Source: an uncultured Tateyamaria sp. (lineage in GTDB: Bacteria > Pseudomonadota > Alphaproteobacteria > Rhodobacterales > Rhodobacteraceae). From it: a stretch of DNA of 64,000 nucleotides. The stretch is from positions 496,001 through 560,000 of the forward strand of contig NZ_CANNES010000001.1 of the NCBI RefSeq assembly GCF_947503705.1, read 5' to 3'. The notes beneath the pieces were generated by a model that was not told where the DNA came from, searched no databases, and saw nothing but the letters and a program-made list of their open reading frames with translations. This document shows, piece by piece, positions 9,724 to 18,876 of this stretch. A program made the position numbers and the translations under genes. Position 1 is the stretch's first letter, and each line of letters starts with the position of its first letter.

Positions 9724-12354
9724 ATGACCGTCACGCCCATGATGGCGCAATATCTTGAGATCAAGGCCGCCCACGAGGGCGCGCTGCTGTTCTACCGGAT
9801 GGGCGATTTCTACGAGATGTTTTTTGACGACGCGGTCGCAGCGGCCGAGGCGTTGGATATTGCCCTGACCAAACGGGGCAAACATGACGGCGACGATATC
9901 CCGATGTGCGGCGTGCCCGTACATGCCGCCGAAGGTTATTTGCTGACCCTGATCCGCAAGGGTTTCCGCGTCGCTGTCTGCGAACAGATGGAAAGCCCGG
10001 CTGAGGCGAAAAAGCGTGGATACAAGTCTATCGTCAAACGCGATGTGGTTCGGCTGGTGACACCTGGCACGCTGACAGAGGATTCCCTGCTCGAGGCGCG
10101 CCGCCATAACTTCCTCGCCGCCTTTGCCGAGGTGCGCGGTGATTGTGCCTTGGCTTGGGTCGATATCTCGACCGGTGAGTTTCGGGTCATGGCGCTGGAT
10201 CTTGCCTTGTTAGGGCCTGAATTGGCGCGGCTTGCCCCCTCTGAACTGATCGTGGCGGACAATAAGGAAAGTGAGTTGCGCCCCGTTGTCGAGGATTTCG
10301 GCATTTCGCTCACACCACTGGGGCGCGCCGCTTTTGACAGCGCCGGGGGCAGTGACAAACTGTGCGCCTTGTTCAAAGTGGCCGCTCTCGACGGCTTTGG
10401 CACCTTTGACCGGGCCGAGATCGGGGCCATGGGCGCGTTGATCGACTATCTGGACATGACGCAAAAAGGCAAACTGCCCCTGCTGCGTCCCCCACAGCAA
10501 GACAGCCAGGCCAAAACGGTTCAAATCGATGCCGCAACGCGTCGCAATCTTGAACTGACATCGGCTCTGTCCGGTGGCCGGGCCGGATCGCTCTTGGCCG
10601 TGATGGATCATACTGTAACATCGGCAGGGGCAAGGTTGTTGGAGCGCCGTTTGTCGTCCCCTTCCCGCGCATTAGACACTGTTTCAGAGCGCCTTGAAGC
10701 AGTGGAATATGCTGTCGCCATTTCAAGTTTCACCCAATCCATTAGATCCGCCATGCGCAGCGTCCCAGACATGGACAGGGCGCTTTCGCGGCTATCGCTC
10801 GACCGTGGCGGGCCGCGCGACATGGCCGCGTTGCGCAATGGATTGACCCAAGCTCAAACCCTGCATGACACCGCGCCGAGCGACTTACCTGACCTCCTGT
10901 CAAAGGCATTCGGCGATCTGGACGGGCACGCCGTGCTGATTGACCGCCTTGAAACGATGCTGGTGGCTGAACCCCCCCTTTTGGCGCGCGATGGCGGTTT
11001 CATTGCGTCGGGCTGCGATGATGAGCTCGACGAGGCGCGCACCTTGCGGGACGAAGGGCGGTCGGTCATTGCGCAATATCAGCAGGAATATGCGGCTCTA
11101 ACAAGTATTTCTTCGCTCAAAATCAAGCACAACAATGTTCTGGGCTATTTCATTGAAGTCACCGCAACCCACGCGGACAAGATGATGTCGCAACCGCTCA
11201 GCGACACGTTCATTCACCGGCAAACCACAGCGAACCAGGTGCGCTTCACCACTGTTGAGTTATCCGAACTTGAGACCAAGATCCTGAATGCGGGCGGACG
11301 GGCCCTCGAAATTGAAAAGCGTCTCTATGAAGAGCTTCGGACCCTGATCACCGGCCACGCGGCACAAATTGCCCAAACCGCGCGCGCCCTCGCTGAGGTT
11401 GATTTGGCCACTGCCCTTGCCCACCTCGCCACGGCCGAGAACTGGTGTAAACCCGCGCTCGACACCTCTCGCGCATTCGAAATCGAGGGGGGCAGACACC
11501 CGGTGGTGGAAAAAGCACTGCGCAACCAGGATGGATCGCCCTTCATCGCCAATGATTGCAACCTTTCTGCGGATCAGACAGCCGCCGTCTGGCTGCTCAC
11601 CGGCCCGAACATGGCGGGTAAATCCACATTCCTGCGGCAAAATGCTCTGATCGCTATCCTGGCGCAAATGGGGAGCTACGTACCGGCAACCTCGGCGCAT
11701 ATCGGTCTGGTCAGTCAAATATTCAGCCGGGTGGGCGCATCCGATGATCTGGCCCGGGGGCGGTCGACCTTCATGGTCGAAATGGTCGAGACCGCCGCGA
11801 TCCTGAACCAAGCAGACGACTGCGCCCTTGTCATCCTGGACGAGATTGGACGCGGCACCGCCACCTATGACGGTTTATCCATCGCTTGGGCCACACTGGA
11901 ACATTTGCATGATGTGAACAAATCTCGCGCCCTGTTCGCCACGCACTACCACGAAATGACCGCGCTTGCCGCCAAACTGGACGGCGTCGAAAACGCAACG
12001 GTGACGGTCAAGGAATGGGATGGCGAAGTCATCTTCCTCCACGAGGTCAAACGGGGTGCCGCAGATCGGTCTTACGGTGTGCAGGTCGCTCAACTCGCGG
12101 GCCTGCCCCCAGCCGTTATCGCCCGGGCACGGATCGTTCTGGACGCATTGGAATCAGGTGAACGCGAAGGCGGTGTCGCACAAAAAACGCTTATCGACGA
12201 CCTGCCGCTTTTCTCGGCCAGCCCTGCGCCGCCACCCGTCAAAACAGCCCCATCCCCTGCATTAGAGATGCTGAACGACATCCACCCGGACGACCTCACG
12301 CCCAAGGACGCGCTCAATCTGATCTACAAACTAAAAGACGCGGCCAAATCCTGA
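9724..12354 (+). CDS. mutS: DNA mismatch repair protein MutS
   Basis: An 876-residue full-length MutS. The N-terminal mismatch-recognition motif FYEMFFDDA is present near residues 30-38, the Walker A motif reads GPNMAGKST near residue 625, and the ATPase signature continues with DEIGRGTATYDG and THYHEM. It binds mismatches and small loops and recruits MutL; mutL is not in the window. The start lies just after GAGGACATGCC-type sequence at 9715-9723. An inverted repeat spanning the stop codon (12335-12363) probably terminates transcription. Confidence 0.97.
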   Translation: MTVTPMMAQYLEIKAAHEGALLFYRMGDFYEMFFDDAVAAAEALDIALTKRGKHDGDDIPMCGVPVHAAEGYLLTLIRKGFRVAVCEQMESPAEAKKRGYKSIVKRDVVRLVTPGTLTEDSLLEARRHNFLAAFAEVRGDCALAWVDISTGEFRVMALDLALLGPELARLAPSELIVADNKESELRPVVEDFGISLTPLGRAAFDSAGGSDKLCALFKVAALDGFGTFDRAEIGAMGALIDYLDMTQKGKLPLLRPPQQDSQAKTVQIDAATRRNLELTSALSGGRAGSLLAVMDHTVTSAGARLLERRLSSPSRALDTVSERLEAVEYAVAISSFTQSIRSAMRSVPDMDRALSRLSLDRGGPRDMAALRNGLTQAQTLHDTAPSDLPDLLSKAFGDLDGHAVLIDRLETMLVAEPPLLARDGGFIASGCDDELDEARTLRDEGRSVIAQYQQEYAALTSISSLKIKHNNVLGYFIEVTATHADKMMSQPLSDTFIHRQTTANQVRFTTVELSELETKILNAGGRALEIEKRLYEELRTLITGHAAQIAQTARALAEVDLATALAHLATAENWCKPALDTSRAFEIEGGRHPVVEKALRNQDGSPFIANDCNLSADQTAAVWLLTGPNMAGKSTFLRQNALIAILAQMGSYVPATSAHIGLVSQIFSRVGASDDLARGRSTFMVEMVETAAILNQADDCALVILDEIGRGTATYDGLSIAWATLEHLHDVNKSRALFATHYHEMTALAAKLDGVENATVTVKEWDGEVIFLHEVKRGAADRSYGVQVAQLAGLPPAVIARARIVLDALESGEREGGVAQKTLIDDLPLFSASPAPPPVKTAPSPALEMLNDIHPDDLTPKDALNLIYKLKDAAKS

Positions 12355-12363
12355 CCGCGTCTT
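12335..12363. terminator. Hairpin over the mutS stop, between convergent mutS and grpE
   Basis: Nine-base arms AAGACGCGG (12335-12343) and CCGCGTCTT (12355-12363) are perfect complements around an 11-base loop. The left arm lies in the last mutS codons. Read on the minus strand the distal arm continues CTTTTAG, so it could stop transcripts from grpE as well. Confidence 0.65.
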
Positions 12364-12387
12364 CATTGTTCCAAAAATACTCAAAAA

Positions 12388-12951
12388 CTAGCTGGCAACC
12401 ATCGACGACACACCAACCTGCGCAGGACGCAGCAACCGGTCGTGCAGCATGAAACCCTCAGCCGCGACCTGGATAATGTCACCGGCCTTGGTCCCTGGTA
12501 CGGGTGCTTCAAACATTGCCTGATGATGCTGCGGATCAAAGGCATCACCAACCTCGGGCGCAATCACTTCGATCCCATGCTTTTTGAACACGTTCAAAAG
12601 CTCGCGCATGGTCAGCTCGACACCTTCCAATAGCGGCCCGGAGACTTCACGTTGCTCATCCGTCGCCGCCTCAAGCGCGCGCTTCATGTTGTCGTAGACG
12701 GGCAGCATATCACGGGCCAGCTTGGACCCGCCGTAATTCTCGGCCTCGCGCCGATCTTTGTCCGACCGTTTGCGCGCATTTTCGGCATCCGCCAACGCGC
12801 GCATGAAACGATCTTTCAGCTGATCACGCTCCGCGCGCAACTGTTCTAGCTCCAGCGCTTCATCATCAATCTCGGCCATGTCTTCGGCGAATTCCTCGTC
12901 CGCAGCCATATCAATATCATCAAGAAAATCGTCGTTCTTGGGCTCTGCCAT
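12388..12951 (-). CDS. grpE: Nucleotide exchange factor GrpE
   Basis: A 187-residue GrpE, the nucleotide exchange factor for DnaK. It has a very acidic N-terminus, a long helical coiled-coil segment (ELEQLRAERDQLKDRFMR, then ENARKRSDKDRRE), and a C-terminal beta-domain ending VAAEGFMLHDRLLRPAQV, all typical. It starts three bases after the hrcA stop, and the two form a heat-shock operon on the minus strand. dnaK and dnaJ are not in the window. The length matches the alphaproteobacterial family. Confidence 0.95.
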   Translation of the reverse strand: MAEPKNDDFLDDIDMAADEEFAEDMAEIDDEALELEQLRAERDQLKDRFMRALADAENARKRSDKDRREAENYGGSKLARDMLPVYDNMKRALEAATDEQREVSGPLLEGVELTMRELLNVFKKHGIEVIAPEVGDAFDPQHHQAMFEAPVPGTKAGDIIQVAAEGFMLHDRLLRPAQVGVSSMVAS

Positions 12952-12954
12952 GTT

Positions 12955-14025
12955 TCACCTTTCACTGCGGTCCGTCAGCATGCGCCCGACCAGCTGCGCT
13001 GTGTAATCCACAATCGGAACGATCCGTCCGTAGTTGAGCCGCGTAGGGCCAATCACACCAACCGCACCGATAATCTTTCGATCCGCGTTCATATAAGGGG
13101 AAACCACCAAAGAGGAACCCGAAAGTGAGAAAAGTTTGTTCTCTGAGCCGATAAAAATGCGCACGCCGTCGCCGTCCTGGGTAAGGTCCAGAAACTCGGC
13201 GATATCACGCTTGCGTTCCAGGTCGTCAAACAGGGTTCTGATGCGATCCAGGTCCTCAGTTTCCGTCGACGTGCTCAGCAAATTGGACCGACCCCGGACA
13301 ATCAGGCGTTCAGGCGTGTCGCCCTCGCCCTCCCATGAGGCCAGACCGCTTTTGACCAGCGCGTGCGATAGCGAATCAATCTCCTGCCGCCGTTCGGCAA
13401 TCTCCGTCTGTACGATGGTGCGCACCTCGGTCAGCGTCCGCCCCTCGATCACGGCATTCAGGAAGTTCGCCGCTTCGCGCATAGAGGACGGCGTTTGCCC
13501 GGGCGGCGGTTGAAACAGCCGGTTTTCCACATGCCCATCCGCGAAGACGAGAACAACCAAAGCCTGCTCCGGCCCCAGCGACACAAATTCCAGATGCTTG
13601 ATCGGCGCCTCGTATTTCGGCGTCAAAACAAGCGAGGCGCCCTGGGTCACACCAGACAGGGCCGACCCGACGCGGTCCAGCAATCCGCCAATGTCGCGCT
13701 CGTTCGAGCCCAGCGTTGCGTCGATCTTTTCCCGATCCGATTCGTCCGGCACGCCCACCTCAAGCAGGCCATCGACAAACATGCGCAACCCTTGTTGCGT
13801 TGGAATACGCCCGGCACTGACATGCGGGCTGTCCAACAGGCCCATGAACTCAAGGTCCTGCATCACATTGCGGATGGTCGCAGCGCTCACGCTTTCGCTA
13901 AAATCGCGAGTGAGGGTGCGCGAACCTACGGGATCGCCGGTTGACAGATACCCTTCAACCACGCGGCGAAACACTTCGCGTGACCGGTCGTTCATCTCAT
14001 CCAGCAATTTCTGCGTATCTGTCAT
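12955..14025 (-). CDS. hrcA: Heat-inducible transcription repressor HrcA
   Basis: A 356-residue HrcA repressor. The N-terminal winged helix includes GDPVGSRTLT and AATIRNVMQDLE, and the C-terminus carries GVIGPTRLNYGRIVPIVDY, the family signature. HrcA binds CIRCE inverted repeats before groESL and related genes. I see no CIRCE element in the 96-base gap before the gene, so any autoregulation by that route is not supported here. ATG 14025 is chosen; a TTG one codon earlier is in frame. It is divergent from rph and followed by grpE. Confidence 0.95.
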   Translation of the reverse strand: MTDTQKLLDEMNDRSREVFRRVVEGYLSTGDPVGSRTLTRDFSESVSAATIRNVMQDLEFMGLLDSPHVSAGRIPTQQGLRMFVDGLLEVGVPDESDREKIDATLGSNERDIGGLLDRVGSALSGVTQGASLVLTPKYEAPIKHLEFVSLGPEQALVVLVFADGHVENRLFQPPPGQTPSSMREAANFLNAVIEGRTLTEVRTIVQTEIAERRQEIDSLSHALVKSGLASWEGEGDTPERLIVRGRSNLLSTSTETEDLDRIRTLFDDLERKRDIAEFLDLTQDGDGVRIFIGSENKLFSLSGSSLVVSPYMNADRKIIGAVGVIGPTRLNYGRIVPIVDYTAQLVGRMLTDRSER

Positions 14026-14121
14026 CAACCCACTTAAAAGCCGTGAAAATCAAAGGTCAATCGGGGTTGCCACCAGCCCCACCCCAGCGGTATCCCGACA
14101 CAGCAGCAAAAGGATACCCCC

Positions 14122-14835
14122 ATGCGTCCCTCTGGAAGACAGTTAAGTGATATGCGTCCCGTTTCAATCGAAACCGGATTCACGAAACATGCCGAAGGGT
14201 CCGCCCTGATCAAGATGGGCGATACGCATGTGCTGTGCACCGCCACGATCGAGGATCGCGTGCCGCCCTTTATCAAAGGGTCTGGCCTTGGATGGGTAAC
14301 CGCCGAATACGGTATGCTGCCCCGCGCAACGAACACCCGGATGCGCCGCGAGGCTGCGACGGGCAAGCAAGGTGGGCGCACCGTTGAAATTCAGCGTCTC
14401 ATTGGCCGGTCCTTGCGCGCTGGTGTAGATCGGGTTGCCTTGGGCGAACGCCAGATCACCGTTGATTGCGATGTGCTGCAAGCCGATGGCGGCACCCGCT
14501 GTGCCTCAATCACCGGCGGTTGGGTGGCCCTGCGTCTGGCGGTGAACAAGCTGATGAAGGCAGGCGATGTAACAACTGATCCACTCATCTCTCCGGTTGC
14601 TGCCGTTTCCTGCGGCATCTATGCGGGTCAGCCCGTGCTTGATCTGGATTACCCCGAAGACAGTGAAGCCGGCGTTGACGGTAATTTCATCATGCTCGGC
14701 AACGGCCAGCTGATCGAAGTGCAGATGAGCGCTGAAGGCTCGACTTTTTCCCGCGATCAGATGAACCACCTGTTGGATCTGGCGGACAAAGGTGTTGGTG
14801 AACTGGTCGCGGCCCAGCAAGCGGCCAGCGCATGA
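14122..14835 (+). CDS. rph: Ribonuclease PH
   Basis: A 237-residue RNase PH, a phosphorolytic 3'-5' exonuclease that trims tRNA precursors. Family motifs include [37 protein letters not shown] and [18 protein letters not shown], covering the phosphate-binding arginine region and catalytic aspartates. The start fits: ATG 14122 follows AAAGGATACCCCC. The stop overlaps the rdgB start in ATGA (14832-14835), and rph-rdgB-hemW form an operon. Divergent from hrcA. Confidence 0.96.
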   Translation: MRPSGRQLSDMRPVSIETGFTKHAEGSALIKMGDTHVLCTATIEDRVPPFIKGSGLGWVTAEYGMLPRATNTRMRREAATGKQGGRTVEIQRLIGRSLRAGVDRVALGERQITVDCDVLQADGGTRCASITGGWVALRLAVNKLMKAGDVTTDPLISPVAAVSCGIYAGQPVLDLDYPEDSEAGVDGNFIMLGNGQLIEVQMSAEGSTFSRDQMNHLLDLADKGVGELVAAQQAASA

Positions 14836-15443
14836 CACGCCGTTTCGAAGGCGACCGCATCCTGGTCGCCACCCACAACGCGGGCAAGCTCGAAGAGATG
14901 GAAGAACTCTTTGCCCCCTACGGCGTCAAGGTCGTGGGCGCGGCCGAGATGGACCTGCCCGAACCGGAAGAAACCGAAACCACATTCGTCGGAAACGCCC
15001 GGATCAAGGCATTGGCTGCGGTCCGGGCGACGGGCCTGCCTGCCCTGTCAGACGATTCCGGGATCGAAGTGGCCGCATTGGATGGCCGCCCCGGTGTCTA
15101 CACCGCGGATTGGGCCGAAACACCAAACGGCCGCGACTTCATGATGGCGATGGAGCGGACACATCGCGAGCTTGAAGCCGTCAATGCCGAACATCCCCGC
15201 CACGCGCGGTTCTGCTCCACCCTCGTTCTGGCTTGGCCGGACGGGCACGAGGAAGTCTTTGAAGGTACGGTTGAAGGCACTCTGGTCTGGCCGGTGCGCG
15301 GCACGCTGGGTCACGGCTATGACCCGATGTTCCAGCCCGTGGGCCATGACCGCACATTCGCCGAGATGAGCCATGACGAGAAAAACGCGATCAGCCACCG
15401 CGCCGACAGCTTTAACAAACTGATCGCGGGCTGCTTTGGCTGA
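14832..15443 (+). CDS. rdgB: XTP/dITP pyrophosphatase (RdgB/HAM1 family)
   Basis: A 203-residue housecleaning enzyme hydrolysing dITP, XTP and ITP to monophosphates so that they are not put into DNA or RNA. The N-terminal motif [11 protein letters not shown] and the metal-binding SDDSGIEV are intact, and the substrate specificity helix [10 protein letters not shown] is near the C-terminus. It is translationally coupled to rph by an ATGA overlap and overlaps hemW by eight bases. Confidence 0.95.
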   Translation: MTRRFEGDRILVATHNAGKLEEMEELFAPYGVKVVGAAEMDLPEPEETETTFVGNARIKALAAVRATGLPALSDDSGIEVAALDGRPGVYTADWAETPNGRDFMMAMERTHRELEAVNAEHPRHARFCSTLVLAWPDGHEEVFEGTVEGTLVWPVRGTLGHGYDPMFQPVGHDRTFAEMSHDEKNAISHRADSFNKLIAGCFG

Positions 15444-16581
15444 GGATTGGGAAAACGGGGGCTTTGGCCTCTATATCCATTGGCCGTTCTGTGCCGCCAA
15501 ATGCCCTTATTGCGATTTCAACAGCCACGTGACGCGGTCAGTGGATCATCCCGCTTGGCGCGATGCCTATGTGTCAGAAATCAAACGGATGGGGTCAGAG
15601 ACATCGGGGCGCGTGCTTCGTTCTGTTTTCTTTGGGGGCGGGACACCCAGCCTGATGGACCCCGCGACCGTTGGTGCGATCATGGAAACGGTGCATGCAA
15701 CCTGGCCCATCGCAAACGATCTTGAGGTCACACTGGAGGCAAACCCAACGTCCGTCGAGGCGGCCAAGTTTGCCGACTTTCATCTGGCTGGCGTCAATCG
15801 TGTGTCCATGGGTATCCAGGCGCTGAACGATCTCGACCTTGCCGCTTTGGGTCGTCTGCATTCCGCCAACGAGGCATTGGCAGCATTTGATATTGCGCGG
15901 CGCGAATTTGATCGGGTCAGCTTTGATTTGATGTATGGGCGGCAAAACCAGTCTCTAACCGGGTGGGAAACCGAACTTTCGACCGCTTTGTCCCTCGGCC
16001 TCGATCACGTATCGCTTTATCAACTCACAGTCGAGAACGGGACCGCCTTTGGCGAGCGGTACAAGGCAGGCAAGCTGCGCGGTTTGCCGGACGAAGATTT
16101 ATCGGCGGATATGTACGCGCTGACGCAAGAGATTTGCGAAGCCCATGGAATGCCCCGCTATGAGGTGTCGAACCACGCCACAGATGGCAACGCGTCACGA
16201 CATAACCTGATCTATTGGCGCTATGGCGATTACGTGGGGATAGGCCCGGGTGCCCATGGACGGATCACGCGGCAGGGCAAACGATGGGCGACAGAACAGA
16301 AGCGGATGCCGACCGGGTGGTTGAGCGGCGAAGGCCGCGAAACGCGGGATGGACTGTCTGGCACGGATCAAGCCAGTGAATTTCTGCTCATGGGGCTGCG
16401 TCTGACCGAAGGTGTGGACATAAAACGCTATGAGACGTTGGCTGAACAGCCGTTAGATGAGGGCAAGCTGCAACATCTACAAGATATTGGTATGATCGTT
16501 CGCTCAGAAAGCAGAATTACTGTTACAGATCAAGGGTTTACCGTTTTGAATGGTGTTCTCAGAGAGTTGCTGTCAGCTTAA
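15436..16581 (+). CDS. hemW: HemW radical SAM heme chaperone
   Basis: A 381-residue radical SAM protein. The iron-sulfur motif CAAKCPYC (CxxxCxxC) follows YIHWPF, and GGGTPSLM is the SAM-binding motif, as in HemW. HemW is a heme-trafficking protein formerly called oxygen-independent coproporphyrinogen oxidase-like; it is not expected to be a true HemN. The likely start is TTG 15436 inside the last codons of rdgB; no ATG precedes the conserved region. Its stop shares TTAA with the convergent parB. It adds to the heme genes hemJ, hemD and hemY in this window. Confidence 0.92.
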   Translation: MAEDWENGGFGLYIHWPFCAAKCPYCDFNSHVTRSVDHPAWRDAYVSEIKRMGSETSGRVLRSVFFGGGTPSLMDPATVGAIMETVHATWPIANDLEVTLEANPTSVEAAKFADFHLAGVNRVSMGIQALNDLDLAALGRLHSANEALAAFDIARREFDRVSFDLMYGRQNQSLTGWETELSTALSLGLDHVSLYQLTVENGTAFGERYKAGKLRGLPDEDLSADMYALTQEICEAHGMPRYEVSNHATDGNASRHNLIYWRYGDYVGIGPGAHGRITRQGKRWATEQKRMPTGWLSGEGRETRDGLSGTDQASEFLLMGLRLTEGVDIKRYETLAEQPLDEGKLQHLQDIGMIVRSESRITVTDQGFTVLNGVLRELLSA

Positions 16582-17462
16582 CTGCTCAGCTTACGGCACA
16601 AATCATCCAACTGTTCCAAAGACGTGTAGTGCAGCGTGATCTGACCCGCCTCGCCATTTGGCTTATGAGTCAGTGAGACTTTCATCCCAGTCGCGGCCGA
16701 CAGATCGCTTTCGAGCGCCTTGGTATCTGCATCCTTCTCGGCCGCGGCAGGTTTTGCCCCACCGCCAAAGATGTTTTTAGCGCCCTCAGCAGATTTCTTG
16801 ACCAACGCCTCGGCGGCGCGTACCGACAGGCCGCCCGCGATGATCTTCTTTGCCAAAGCTTCTGGCTCATCCGCAGTGATCAATGCACGGGCGTGACCGG
16901 CGCTTAGATCGCCTTTGACCACATAGTCCTGAATGGATGCGGGCAAGTTCAAGAGACGCAAAAGGTTCGCAATGTGGCTGCGGCTTTTGCCAAGGGCTTC
17001 TGCCATCTTTTCCTGAGTATGGCCGAACTTTTCCATCAACTGGTGATAGCCTGCCGCCTCTTCGATGGGGTTCAGGTCAGCGCGCTGAATGTTTTCAATG
17101 ATCGCAACTTCGAGAACTTCAGTATCGGTGAAATCACGCACAATGACCGGCAAACTGTGCAATTGCGCTTGTTGCGCCGCGCGCCAGCGGCGTTCACCAG
17201 CCACAATCTCGTATTCGTCGCCGACACGGCGAACGATCAAAGGCTGCAGGACACCCTTTTCCTTGATCGACGCCACCAGATCATCAAGCGGGGCCGCCTC
17301 GAACTGTTTTCGAGGCTGATCAGGGTTCGGGCGAATTTTCTCAATCGGGATCTGCTGGTCAAGCGGGATCGCGGAAGTATCAGTCGCCTGCGGTTCGTTC
17401 ACATCCGCCATCAGTGCTGACAATCCGCGCCCAAGTCCTCGTTTCTTATCTCCGCTCGCCAT
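16578..17462 (-). CDS. parB: Chromosome-partitioning protein ParB
   Basis: A 294-residue ParB. The N-terminus has GLGRGLSALM, followed by the CTP-binding motif GERRWRA near residue 92 and a helix-turn-helix around EALGKSRSHIANLLRLL. The C-terminal dimerisation domain ends in TLHYTSLEQLDDLCRKL. ParB loads at parS, spreads as a CTP-gated clamp and organises the origin region for segregation by ParA. Two perfect parS sites lie 1.4 and 3.3 kb upstream at 18829 and 20725. It starts three bases after parA and shares its stop bases with hemW. Confidence 0.97.
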   Translation of the reverse strand: MASGDKKRGLGRGLSALMADVNEPQATDTSAIPLDQQIPIEKIRPNPDQPRKQFEAAPLDDLVASIKEKGVLQPLIVRRVGDEYEIVAGERRWRAAQQAQLHSLPVIVRDFTDTEVLEVAIIENIQRADLNPIEEAAGYHQLMEKFGHTQEKMAEALGKSRSHIANLLRLLNLPASIQDYVVKGDLSAGHARALITADEPEALAKKIIAGGLSVRAAEALVKKSAEGAKNIFGGGAKPAAAEKDADTKALESDLSAATGMKVSLTHKPNGEAGQITLHYTSLEQLDDLCRKLSS

Positions 17463-17465
17463 GGC

Positions 17466-18272
17466 TTAGGCCCTCGCTGTGTTGTTATCGACCAATTCCT
17501 GCGCCAACTCGCGATAGGCAATCGCGCCCTTGGATGTCGTATCATAGTTTAAAACCGGCATTGCAAAAGACGGTGATTCACTGACGCGGACGTTGCGCGG
17601 GATACGCGTTTTAAAGACCACATCGCCAAGATTGTCCCGTGCGTCCTGTTCCACCTGCTGCGACAGGTTATTGCGCGCATCATACATCGTCAGGACAACA
17701 CCTTCGATCCGCAGATCAGGATTGCCCGTTTGGCGTACTTCCCGAATGGTCAGCATCAATTGCGACAAGCCTTCGAGGGCAAAGAATTCGCTTTGCAATG
17801 GAACGAGGATCGAGTGTGACGCAATCATCGCGTTGACTGTCAAAAGGTTCAGGGACGGCGGGCAATCTATCAAGATGTAATCAAACGCGTATTCATCCAT
17901 TTGCGGCTGGCGCAGGGCATCGTGGAGTAGAAAACTACGCTTTTCATTGGAAATCAGGTCAATATCAGCAGAACTGAGGTCCACCGTTGCGGGCACAATC
18001 GCGATGTTGTCAAAAGACGTCTTCAGAATGACATCCTTCAGATCAATGTCTTCCAGCAAGAGCTCATAGGTCGTGAACTCCCGTTCATCCATCTCGACGC
18101 CAAGTCCAGTCGATGCGTTGCCTTGGGGATCAAGATCAACGACCAAAACAGAATGCCCGATCTCTGCCAGAGCCGCGGCCAGGTTGATTGTTGTCGTGGT
18201 CTTGCCAACACCGCCTTTTTGGTTGGCAACCGAGATGATTTTGGGCCCTGGAGGACGCGTAGGATCAGGCAC
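17466..18272 (-). CDS. parA: Chromosome-partitioning ATPase ParA
   Basis: A 268-residue Soj/ParA-type ATPase. The deviant Walker A motif KGGVGKTTT lies near residue 20, and DCPPSLNLLTVNA forms the Walker B region. It binds DNA in the ATP state and pulls ParB-bound origins apart. The start is GTG 18272, which overlaps the end of rsmG by eight bases; this fits the conserved start (PKIISVANQKGG). Gene order rsmG-parA-parB is the classical alphaproteobacterial arrangement. No spo0J-like duplications are present. Confidence 0.97.
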   Translation of the reverse strand: MPDPTRPPGPKIISVANQKGGVGKTTTTINLAAALAEIGHSVLVVDLDPQGNASTGLGVEMDEREFTTYELLLEDIDLKDVILKTSFDNIAIVPATVDLSSADIDLISNEKRSFLLHDALRQPQMDEYAFDYILIDCPPSLNLLTVNAMIASHSILVPLQSEFFALEGLSQLMLTIREVRQTGNPDLRIEGVVLTMYDARNNLSQQVEQDARDNLGDVVFKTRIPRNVRVSESPSFAMPVLNYDTTSKGAIAYRELAQELVDNNTARA

Positions 18273-18876
18273 GTTCTATATCCCTTATTCTCAGGATGGC
18301 AGCATCTGGATTTGTCTTACTTGCTGTGACGTCATATGAAAACCACCAGTTTTTCCTGGCTTCTTCTATTTCGCTCGCCCACTTGCCGCCCTTCATAAAG
18401 ACGGCTGTGCCACTGGGCGCAATATGGCGTTGGCTGTGCCCCAGAAGGTCAGACAAAGTGGCGAGAGCGCGGGCCGAGATAACATCGGCACCTTGCGGCT
18501 CCGCCTGCTCGATACGCTGCGCGATAATCGTCATCGGCATATCCAGCGTTCTCGCACATGTGCGCAAAAAGGTTGCTTTTCGCTGGTCGCTTTCAACCAG
18601 GGTCATATTGATGGCATCGCCCTGTCCCGCTGCCAGAATGGCAACGACGACACCGGGAAGGCCCCCTCCTGAACCCAGATCGGCCCATTTACCAGCAACT
18701 GGTTGATAAACTTGCGCAGAATCCCAGATATGTCGGTGCGCGGCGTCATCAATCGTGGACTTTGCAATCAGGTTGATCTTGCCAGTCCATTTGATCAGCA
18801 GGTCATGATAGGCGGAAAGCTTATCCAATGTTTCACGTGAAACATCGTGGGCGAACCAGTCTGGCGGATGCATCAT
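18265..18876 (-). CDS. rsmG: 16S rRNA (guanine527-N7)-methyltransferase
   Basis: A 203-residue RsmG (GidB), which methylates N7 of G527 in 16S rRNA using SAM. The SAM-binding motif [11 protein letters not shown] is present near residue 70. Codons 11-16 (DVSRET) are written by a perfect parS site at 18829-18844, so the coding sequence and the segregation site coincide. ATG 18876 or the next codon ATG 18873 could be the start; the first overlaps the mnmG stop by four bases. Loss of rsmG is known to give low-level streptomycin resistance in other bacteria. Confidence 0.95.
   Translation of the reverse strand: MMHPPDWFAHDVSRETLDKLSAYHDLLIKWTGKINLIAKSTIDDAAHRHIWDSAQVYQPVAGKWADLGSGGGLPGVVVAILAAGQGDAINMTLVESDQRKATFLRTCARTLDMPMTIIAQRIEQAEPQGADVISARALATLSDLLGHSQRHIAPSGTAVFMKGGKWASEIEEARKNWWFSYDVTASKTNPDAAILRIRDIERA
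18829..18844. other. parS centromere site 1, inside rsmG
   Basis: The 16-base palindrome TGTTTCACGTGAAACA is a perfect match to the ParB-binding parS consensus known from Bacillus and Caulobacter. It lies within the early rsmG codons and about 5.2 kb from the presumed origin. Confidence 0.95.

Noticed and set aside
14026-14121. CIRCE element between hrcA and rph
   Set aside because: No TTAGCACTC-N9-GAGTGCTAA-like inverted repeat was found.
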